Origin: CALIKW01 sp038998005
Lineage (GTDB): Archaea; Aenigmatarchaeota; Aenigmatarchaeia; CG10238-14; SCSR01
Length of the DNA: 10,530 nucleotides
Reading direction: 5' to 3'
Assembly: GCA_038998005.1 (NCBI GenBank)
Contig: JAVZIY010000022.1
Coordinates: forward strand, 1 to 10,530
A model generated the notes under the pieces. The model did no database searches, was not told where the DNA came from, and saw only the letters and a program-made list of their open reading frames with translations. The position numbers and the translations under genes were made by a program. Position 1 is the first letter of the stretch; each line of letters opens with the position of its first letter. Below are positions 5,306 through 10,530 of the stretch, one piece after another.

Positions 5306-6614
5306 TAGGCAAGAGAGGGTAAAAGGTTGGAAGCAGAGAAAATTGAAGAAAGCTAAAGTTTCTATAATAGGCTGTGATTATATTTCTCAATTTCTTTTAG
5401 GAGCTTTTACTGGTCTGGGCATTGGGGATGAAAGAGAAAATGGGCATACAATAATCTATGGAGATGGAAAACTTTCAAATGAAGAAAAATTAAATTCTCC
5501 ATTTTATCTGGAAGCCGATGAAGGTGAGGAAAAAGTTAGAGCTTTAGAAAACATATGTAAGAGGATTAATCCAAGCCTAGCAATCAAGGGAATTAATTGG
5601 GTTTTCTCTGAAAAAGAGTTAGAAATATTTCTAGGAAAGGAGGATTTAATAATAGAAGCAACAAATGATATGGAAACAAAAGAGATGTTGATAGATTTTT
5701 CAAACAAGATGAAAAAGCCTTTTATATCTGCAAGTTGCGATAAGAATAGAGTTAAAATATTTTTTAATCATTTAAGTCAAGGCTCTTCTTCCGATTTTGA
5801 AATTTTTGAAAATAAAAGGCAGAACCTAATTACAGGGGAATTAACTGCTGGAATAATTTCTGAAGAAGTGAGAAAATTTTTCAACCCCTTAAAAACAGAT
5901 TTAGCTTATAAGGAAAGGGAATTTGAGTTTGATCTTTTTGAAAATTCTCCTGACATACCAGAGGTAAAAGATTCAAATCTCCTAATTGCAGGTTTTGGAA
6001 CAGGAGGATGTTGGGAAGCTCCTGTCTATGCTTCTCTTGGAGTTGGAAAAATGGAAATTGTGGATCCAGATTATGTAGAAACTACAAACCTGAATAGGCA
6101 ATGGTTATTTTATTGTAGTGTGGGAAAGTGGAAAGTTGATGTTGGTAAGAAAAGGCTTAAATTAATAAACCCAAATTTAAAAGTTAATAAACATAGAAAA
6201 AGGTTTGAAGATTTAGGGAATTCTGTTTTAAAAAATGTTGATGTGATAGTTGAAGGTGTTGACAATTTTGAAACTAGGTATAAGATTTTAAAAAAATCTT
6301 TGGAACTCAAAATTCCTTATGTGAGTAGTGGAGTAACTTTTGATGCTGGAAGGGTCGTCACGACATATCCAGGAAAAACCTCAAGTCTAGAAGAAGTTTT
6401 GGGAATAAGCAAGTTAATAAGGATAAAAAAGGCTTCATGCTCCTGGGAAAGAAACCCTAGCATAGTGACAACTAACATGGTAGTTTCTGCTTTATCTATA
6501 AGCGAAACTCTTAAAGTTTTGGATGAGAGATATGGTGAACCATTCAGTGGAATTATAAGATATGAATCAAACTCTAAGAAAAAAATATTTTACAATAAAG
6601 CTGAAAAAATTTAA
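5265..6614 (+). CDS. E1-like (ThiF-superfamily) activating enzyme with two Rossmann domains
   Basis: 449 residues. Domain 1 (about 12-175) starts with the E1/ThiF signature YDRQERVKGW and KLKKAKVSIIG, but its nucleotide loop is GCDYIS instead of GxGGxG and the acidic strand end is YGDGKL, so it looks inactive. Domain 2 (about 236-420) is intact: GFGTGG (243-248), VDPD with D267, NLNRQ (275-279), VGK...K at 287-296, NP (302-303), and VDNFETR (332-338). Candidate catalytic Cys is C392 (ASCSWERNPSIVTTN). An inactive-plus-active pair is the layout of eukaryotic E1 enzymes, where the first half supplies an arginine to the ATP site of the second. Expected reaction: ATP-dependent adenylation of a protein C-terminus and transfer to the E2-like partner. 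The start is fixed by an in-frame TAA 12 nt upstream and the nearby YDRQ motif; it lies 41 nt inside the JAB gene. Confidence 0.88.
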   Translation: MKEKGCSYGANIYDRQERVKGWKQRKLKKAKVSIIGCDYISQFLLGAFTGLGIGDERENGHTIIYGDGKLSNEEKLNSPFYLEADEGEEKVRALENICKRINPSLAIKGINWVFSEKELEIFLGKEDLIIEATNDMETKEMLIDFSNKMKKPFISASCDKNRVKIFFNHLSQGSSSDFEIFENKRQNLITGELTAGIISEEVRKFFNPLKTDLAYKEREFEFDLFENSPDIPEVKDSNLLIAGFGTGGCWEAPVYASLGVGKMEIVDPDYVETTNLNRQWLFYCSVGKWKVDVGKKRLKLINPNLKVNKHRKRFEDLGNSVLKNVDVIVEGVDNFETRYKILKKSLELKIPYVSSGVTFDAGRVVTTYPGKTSSLEEVLGISKLIRIKKASCSWERNPSIVTTNMVVSALSISETLKVLDERYGEPFSGIIRYESNSKKKIFYNKAEKI

Positions 6615-6637
6615 TTTTCTTGGTTCTATTTTAAAAT

Positions 6638-7408
6638 GTGGAAGAGAGGGAAAAAATTATAAGAAAATTTGCAGAAAAATTTTATGCTCAAGTTAAAAAA
6701 AGAAGAAGAAATCCAAAAGGTCTTGCTGAAGATTTGAGAAATATTTCCTCATATTTTCAACCTTCTCTTAGAGAAGAAAAATCTTATGAGGAAACTTTGA
6801 AAAGTATTTTGGGAAATTCATTAGATAAAAGTAAAAGTGAAAAAGTTTTCTCAAGAGAATGGTTCAGTCTTTTGCTTGGTGAGCTTGATGATTATTTTCC
6901 AAGAATCAAATTTTCTGTTAACAAGATCAGGGATTCTTTTAAAAAAGACCTACTCTCTTCTTTTCATTTTCCATTTACTCAAGAAAATTTTTGGATAGGT
7001 TTTGAAAAATACTTTAACTTTATGAATGAAAAAAATATAGAGATTTTAGCTAATGATATTTTGAAAGGTGTTTCAGAGAAAAAAGAATATACTCGAATTA
7101 GCCTCATGCTTGGTATAAAAAGAGATATAATAGGTCCTGTAAAAGTAGTTCCCCAGGTTCTTCTTTCTTACTATACACAATTTTTTTTGGCGAGTTTATT
7201 ATATGTTACTCCACCGATTGAAGGAAAAAATGGTGAAGCTGCGATAGAAATTTTGAATTATTATCCGACAAATTCAAAATTAAAATTCTTCCATGAAGTT
7301 CTTAAATCAAGAGAATCAGTTAGAGACCTAAAATATAATTCTATAGATTTTCTGAACTACTTTCTTTTTTCAAAAGAGCTAGAAAGTGCTTTAAGAAGAG
7401 AAAAGTAA
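6638..7408 (+). CDS. orphan helical 256-aa protein, last full gene of the E2/JAB/E1 operon
   Basis: Starts with GTG 24 nt after the E1-like gene; the nearby ATG (6636) reads into a stop after eight codons, so the GTG frame is the coding one. I do not recognise the protein. It is lysine- and glutamate-rich and almost wholly helical by eye, with a basic patch near the start (KKRRRNPKG, 20-28) and a hydrophobic stretch at about 176-195 (QVLLSYYTQFFLASLLYV) that is probably a buried helix, not a convincing membrane segment. There are no cysteines, so it is neither a thioester carrier nor a zinc protein. Codon use and AT content resemble its neighbours. By position it could be a substrate, adaptor or effector of the conjugation system. 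Confidence 0.75.
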   Translation: MEEREKIIRKFAEKFYAQVKKRRRNPKGLAEDLRNISSYFQPSLREEKSYEETLKSILGNSLDKSKSEKVFSREWFSLLLGELDDYFPRIKFSVNKIRDSFKKDLLSSFHFPFTQENFWIGFEKYFNFMNEKNIEILANDILKGVSEKKEYTRISLMLGIKRDIIGPVKVVPQVLLSYYTQFFLASLLYVTPPIEGKNGEAAIEILNYYPTNSKLKFFHEVLKSRESVRDLKYNSIDFLNYFLFSKELESALRREK

Positions 7409-7417
7409 TTATTTAAT

Positions 7418-7589
7418 ATGAAGTATTGAATGCAAAGGTTGCGAAAGTCTTACAATAAATCCAGAAAATCTACTTGAGTTTTATTGTTCTTTGATAGGGA
7501 AGCCTATTAGAGACGAAAAAGATATGAAAAAGTATTCAAAAAGTTGCAAAATAATTTTAGAGCTAACTCGGCGAATAAAAATTACTTAG
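7418..7589 (+). pseudogene. small cysteine-rich frame with a broken start (about 56 aa)
   Basis: In the frame of TGC 7431 an open stretch runs to TAG 7587-7589 and reads ECKGCESLTINPENL then FYCSLIGKPIRDEKD and YSKSCKIILEL, with CxxC plus two more Cys, like a small zinc-binding protein. No normal start exists in that frame: a TGA sits at 7419-7421. The only good ATG (7418-7420) reads ATG AAG TAT then TGA; removal of one T near 7427 would join MKY to ECKGCES. So this is a gene with a one-base frameshift, a sequencing error, or a decayed gene. It follows the operon by nine nucleotides and overlaps the convergent desulfoferrodoxin stop by eight. Confidence 0.45.
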
Positions 7590-7959
7590 ATTTCCATAAA
7601 CCATGAATATTGCAGTATTCTCTTGCTTCTATTTTTTCTGTCTTAACTTCAAATTCTGACTCAGGTTTTTCTCCAGGCTTAAGAAATTTCTTACAAGTTT
7701 TTCCATTGAAAGAAATTTCTATCCACTCTATGTAATGCTTTTCTTCCATTGGATGCGGAACAGAACCAACTTTAACTTTAACTCCTTTTTTTGTTTTTTC
7801 TATCACAGGTACATGCTTTTCCAATCCAACATCTTCTGTTTTCTCTTCCATTAATTGCATCGGTTGCCCACAACAAACTAGTTGGCCAACTCCTGTATGT
7901 AAAACTTCAACTATATTGCCACAGATATTACACTTATAAATTTGCTTTAGCTTAGTCAT
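7582..7959 (-). CDS. dfx: desulfoferrodoxin (two-iron superoxide reductase)
   Basis: 125 residues, the standard length. The N-terminal desulforedoxin domain has C10, C13, C29 and C30 (CNIC, LVCCGQPM) for a rubredoxin-like iron. The C-terminal neelaredoxin domain has EKHVPVIE (E47, K48, H49), SVPHPM (H69), KHYIEWIE (H75) and YCNIHGLW (C116, H119), the four-His one-Cys catalytic iron site with the Glu and Lys used in catalysis. It reduces superoxide to hydrogen peroxide in the cytoplasm without releasing oxygen. Start ATG 7959 has the strong ribosome site AAAGGAGGT (7966-7974) six bases upstream, inside the preceding gene, whose stop overlaps it as ATGA. The peroxide made would be handled by the rubrerythrin of the same operon. 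Confidence 0.97.
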   Translation of the reverse strand: MTKLKQIYKCNICGNIVEVLHTGVGQLVCCGQPMQLMEEKTEDVGLEKHVPVIEKTKKGVKVKVGSVPHPMEEKHYIEWIEISFNGKTCKKFLKPGEKPESEFEVKTEKIEAREYCNIHGLWKSK

Positions 7960-8228
7960 TCTTCTACCTCCTTTCTCCCTTCCTCCAATTCCTTAACTTG
8001 CTCTTTGTCTATTTTTAATAGCAAAGCTTGAAATTCTCCCAAATGTGTTTTTTCTTCCTTTGCTATATCCAATAGAACCTCTTTTATTTTCTTATCTTCT
8101 GTCAAAGTTGCCATTTGCTCATATAAGTTAATAGCATCTAGCTCAGCTATCATCCCTGCTCTGCAGATTTCTTTTTCCAAATCTTCCTTCTTAACTTTCT
8201 CCAATTTTATTGGCAATTCGGATAGCAT
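7956..8228 (-). CDS. short ferritin-like protein resembling encapsulin-associated ferritin
   Basis: 90 residues with two predicted helices, half the size of a normal ferritin. The segment MIAELDAINLYEQMA and the later AKEEKTHLGEFQALLL give E29, E59 and H62, the same E...E..H spacing (30 and 3 residues) as the di-iron site of encapsulated ferritins (EncFtn), which build the site across a dimer. In Pyrococcus and Thermotoga this type of domain is fused to or packaged by encapsulin. No encapsulin is in this window, and the end (GRKEVEE) shows no obvious cargo-loading tail. Likely role: ferroxidase or iron handling linked to oxygen and peroxide defence. It starts five nucleotides after the rubrerythrin stop and overlaps desulfoferrodoxin by four. 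Confidence 0.85.
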   Translation of the reverse strand: MLSELPIKLEKVKKEDLEKEICRAGMIAELDAINLYEQMATLTEDKKIKEVLLDIAKEEKTHLGEFQALLLKIDKEQVKELEEGRKEVEE

Positions 8229-8233
8229 GCTCT

Positions 8234-8803
8234 CTAATATTCTTCACATTTAACTTGATAAAAGCTTTTTGCATGACCGCAAGAAGGACATTCCTCTGGA
8301 GGTTCATTTCCAAAATGTACATACCCACATTCCCTGCAAACCCACCAGACCTCCTTTTTCTTCTTGAAAACAGTTTTGTTTTCCACTTCTTTTAACAATT
8401 TCTTAAACCTTTCCTCATGGTGTTTTTCAGCTACAGCAATAGCTCTCAATCTTTTAGCAATTTCAGTAAACCCTTCTTTTTCTGCAATTTTAGCAAACTC
8501 AGGATACATTTTTGTATACTCATAATTTTCTCCTGCAATTGCTGCTTTCAAATTTTCTTCCGTGTTTCCCAAAACTGTTGGGACTGATGCGTCTACTTTT
8601 ATCTCTTCATCACTTTTTTTCAACTCATTTATATGCTTAAAGAGCCAGCTTGCATGTTCTCTTTCATTTTCTGCAGTTGTTAAAAAAATTTCTGCAATTT
8701 GCTCATACCCTTCCTTCTTTGCTATTTTTGAGTAAAAGGTATATCTATTCCTTGCTTGTGATTCTCCTATAAAAGCCTTTGCAAGATTTTTTAAAGTTTC
8801 CAT
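8234..8803 (-). CDS. rbr: rubrerythrin
   Basis: 189 residues, usual length. The four-helix di-iron domain (1-140) has E14 (FIGESQARNRY), E47-x-x-H50 (ENEREH), E92 (AGENYEY) and E126-x-x-H129 (VAEKHHEE). The C-terminal rubredoxin domain has C156-x-x-C159 (VCRECGYVH) and C172-x-x-C175 (CPSCGH). It reduces hydrogen peroxide to water with electrons arriving through rubredoxin or a reductase, in the cytoplasm of anaerobes. First gene of an operon with the ferritin-like protein and superoxide reductase, an arrangement that couples superoxide removal, peroxide removal and iron handling. A TATA-like box lies about 26 nt ahead of the start, so the message is probably leaderless or nearly so. Confidence 0.97.
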   Translation of the reverse strand: METLKNLAKAFIGESQARNRYTFYSKIAKKEGYEQIAEIFLTTAENEREHASWLFKHINELKKSDEEIKVDASVPTVLGNTEENLKAAIAGENYEYTKMYPEFAKIAEKEGFTEIAKRLRAIAVAEKHHEERFKKLLKEVENKTVFKKKKEVWWVCRECGYVHFGNEPPEECPSCGHAKSFYQVKCEEY

Positions 8804-8824
8804 GAATTTTGAATTGTTTTTTCG

Positions 8825-8838
8825 GTTTAAAAATTTAT
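8825..8838 (-). promoter_or_regulatory. TATA-like box of the rubrerythrin operon
   Basis: Minus strand ATAAATTTTTAAAC, centred about 28 nt from ATG 8803, consistent with a near-leaderless start. The 289-nt divergent gap (8804-9092) is about 80% AT; besides the two promoters it holds only TATA-like tracts such as TTTTATAAAG (8941-8950) and a distant 10-bp inverted repeat (8905-8914 with 9085-9094). Confidence 0.45.
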
Positions 8839-9027
8839 TTAGTTTAAAGCTTTATTAGCCATTTCCAAAAAGGTTTAAAATATTTTTTATTTCCTATTTC
8901 TCAAATTATGAACCAAATAATCAATTCAATTTTTTAGAAACTTTTATAAAGTGTTGTAGAAATTTTTAAAGATCAAAAAGATTTTTAACTTCTCTTTCAT
9001 TAAAGATTGAATAATAAACCAAAATAA

Positions 9028-9039
9028 TTTATATAAAAT
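9028..9039 (+). promoter_or_regulatory. TATA box of the binding-protein / sensor genes
   Basis: TTTATATAAAAT, the best TATA box in the window, predicts a start near 9058 and a leader of about 35 nt. GAGTAGGT just before ATG 9093 can serve as ribosome site. Confidence 0.55.
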
Positions 9040-9092
9040 ATCATCATTTTATTATTAGGGACTACTAAAAATTAAAATAGAGTAGGTTCATA

Positions 9093-10304
9093 ATGAAGAA
9101 AAATGTATTGTTGATTATTCTAATGATACTTATACTCTCTTCTATATCAATTAGCATATTTTATTTATTTAGATTTTATGAAACAAAAGAGCAAGAGGAA
9201 ATTGTCATCGGTTATAATGCCGACCAATCTGGTACTCCTATATCTCATTTTGGAATCTTGGGCAGATATGGTTTTGAGATTGCTGTCGATGAAATAAATT
9301 CTAAGGGCGGAATACTTGGAAAGAAAATCAGAGCAGTAATTCTAGATGATAAAGGTGATAAAAATATTTCAAAGCAGAATATGGAACGACTTATATTCCA
9401 GGAAAAAGCTATTGCTGTGGTTGGACCAGCAAATTCTGATGCTGCACTTTATTGGCTCGATCTTGCCCAAGAAAATGAAGTTATTGTTATATCACATATT
9501 GCAACTGCAACAGAAATAACCACAAAGTATAAGGATCGACCAAGAAATTTTATATTTGGTATACGTACATTGGATAAAGACCAAATAAGACTATCAATTG
9601 CTTGGGGTATTAAGAGGAGTAATAATGGAGAATTTGCAATTATTTATGAGTCAACATCCTATGGTATACAAGGAGCGAAAGATACAACAGAAGTGCTCTC
9701 GAGATGGGGAAAAGTCCCTGTTTTTGTTAAATCTTTTGATAGAAATATTTCTATAGAAAATCTTACTAAAATAATCGAATCCGCAAAAGAAGCTAAGGCA
9801 GATGTTATTATGTTATATACATATCCTGATTCGAATGCAAAAATTTTAAAGGCGATGGAGAATGTGATAGACTATAACCCTATTTTGATTGGGACAGCGG
9901 CTAATAGTTTGGGTCTGTGGCAATTAGCCGGTTCTTTATCTAGTAAATTGGTTTTTCCTGCTCCAGTAGGTTCTGACTTCAATGAAAATACAAAAATCCT
10001 TACTCAAAAAATAAAAGATAGATATAATGTAACTGCTATGTTACTTTCTTCAGCAGCAAGTGCATATGATGCTGTTTATCTTATTAAAGCATCGATTGAA
10101 AAAGCAAGAACATTTGATAAAGTAGCAGTTCGAGATGCAATGGAAAATATCGAGATTTTTAATGGTACGATGAGGACGTTTGTCAGACCATTTAGTAAAC
10201 AGGATCATGAACTACTCTCCGTAACTGATTCTTTCTTATCCCATTGGGTTGATGGGAAAGTTGTTCAAATATATGAAGATATTTCAAGCCTTGAAATAAG
10301 ATAG
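9093..10304 (+). CDS. membrane-anchored periplasmic-binding (LivJ-type, PBP fold I) receptor
   Basis: 403 residues. Residues 1-4 are basic, then a hydrophobic segment at about 5-27 (VLLIILMILILSSISISIFY) acts as signal or anchor; there is no lipobox Cys and no clear cleavage site, so it is probably tethered outside the membrane. The rest is the type I binding fold of branched-chain amino acid and amide receptors: IVIGYNADQSG (start of lobe 1), GFEIAVDEINSKGGILGKKI, the VVGPANSDAAL strand-loop at about 112-122 that contacts ligand, FGIRTLDKDQ, FAIIYESTSYGIQGAKD (start of lobe 2), IESAKEAKADVIMLYTY and SAASAYDAVYLI. The ligand cannot be read off. No permease or ATPase gene follows; the next gene, 16 nt downstream, encodes a membrane sensor, so signalling by ligand binding is as likely as transport. 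Confidence 0.88.
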   Translation: MKKNVLLIILMILILSSISISIFYLFRFYETKEQEEIVIGYNADQSGTPISHFGILGRYGFEIAVDEINSKGGILGKKIRAVILDDKGDKNISKQNMERLIFQEKAIAVVGPANSDAALYWLDLAQENEVIVISHIATATEITTKYKDRPRNFIFGIRTLDKDQIRLSIAWGIKRSNNGEFAIIYESTSYGIQGAKDTTEVLSRWGKVPVFVKSFDRNISIENLTKIIESAKEAKADVIMLYTYPDSNAKILKAMENVIDYNPILIGTAANSLGLWQLAGSLSSKLVFPAPVGSDFNENTKILTQKIKDRYNVTAMLLSSAASAYDAVYLIKASIEKARTFDKVAVRDAMENIEIFNGTMRTFVRPFSKQDHELLSVTDSFLSHWVDGKVVQIYEDISSLEIR

Positions 10305-10320
10305 CAATGGTTGTTAGAAA

Positions 10321-10530
10321 ATGGGCCTAAGTGTAAGAATAAAGATTGTTTTATATGTTGTTCTGGTAACATTAATACCTTTTATAGTAATGATACTTTT
10401 CTTATTAAACTCTTTAATACAGGCTTCAATTAATATTGAAAAAAAAACTACGGATGAAGTAATATTCTTGCTAAAGCAGAATTTACTCAACAATGTTGAT
10501 TTAAAAGCCCAACTTTATGATATTACATTT
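10321..10530 (+). CDS. N-terminus of a membrane sensor protein (truncated by window end)
   Basis: 70 codons are visible from ATG 10321 and the frame is open at the edge. A basic N-terminus (MGLSVRIKI) leads into one strong transmembrane helix (about 8-33, IVLYVVLVTLIPFIVMILFLLNS by parts), then a charged helical start of an extracytoplasmic domain (EKKTTDEVIFLLKQNLLNN). This is the usual beginning of archaeal histidine kinases and chemoreceptors with an extracytoplasmic sensing domain, but no kinase or signalling domain is inside the window. Close spacing suggests co-transcription with the binding protein, which may present its ligand to this sensor. Confidence 0.7.
   Translation, partial: MGLSVRIKIVLYVVLVTLIPFIVMILFLLNSLIQASINIEKKTTDEVIFLLKQNLLNNVDLKAQLYDITF

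Noticed and set aside
5172..6310. Minus-strand frames opposite the JAB and E1-like genes
   Set aside because: Shadows of genes with intact catalytic motifs.
8804..9092. CRISPR or other repeat array in the AT-rich gap
   Set aside because: No regularly spaced repeats are present; only isolated AT-rich promoter-like tracts.

Overview
The window reads as archaeal DNA: AT-rich, with TATA-like boxes about 25 nt ahead of start codons (several messages look leaderless), tRNA genes without encoded CCA, one tRNA gene enlarged by inserted sequence, and an intein in an archaeal-type HerA/DUF87 ATPase. Superoxide reductase and rubrerythrin point to an anaerobe or microaerophile, and the GC-rich tRNA-Pro stems fit growth at raised temperature. 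I cannot name the lineage from the sequence.

Layout. Positions 1-1506 (minus): a 55-residue ribbon-helix-helix-like protein whose 3' end overlaps the start of a HerA-like ATPase. That ATPase is interrupted inside its Walker A motif by a LAGLIDADG intein that runs off the left edge. 1653-1727 (plus): tRNA-Pro(GGG). 1709-2521 (minus): a sugar isomerase/endonuclease IV-like TIM barrel whose stop codon lies inside the tRNA gene. 2638-2754 (plus): a 117-nt tRNA gene with an insert and a bulge-helix-bulge-like element in the variable loop; its anticodon could not be assigned. 2839-7408 (plus): a five-gene, tightly packed operon, followed by a small cysteine-rich frame (7418-7589) that appears broken at its start. 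7582-8803 (minus): a rubrerythrin / ferritin-like / desulfoferrodoxin operon for oxygen and peroxide detoxification. 9093-10530 (plus): a membrane-anchored periplasmic-binding-type receptor followed by the start of a membrane sensor protein.

The five-gene operon is the main interest. It encodes an orphan 129-residue protein, an E2-like conjugating protein with a catalytic-type Cys, a JAMM/JAB metalloprotease with all its ligands, an E1-like protein with two ThiF/Rossmann domains (the first degenerate, the second intact), and an orphan helical 256-residue protein. This is the enzyme set of a ubiquitin-like conjugation system, without a recognisable ubiquitin-like protein or RING E3. By analogy with bacterial Bil, PRTRC-associated and type II CBASS systems, the E1 would adenylate a protein C-terminus, the E2 would carry it as a thioester, and the JAB enzyme would process or remove it. 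The two orphan proteins are the natural candidates for modifier, target or effector. That last step is inference.
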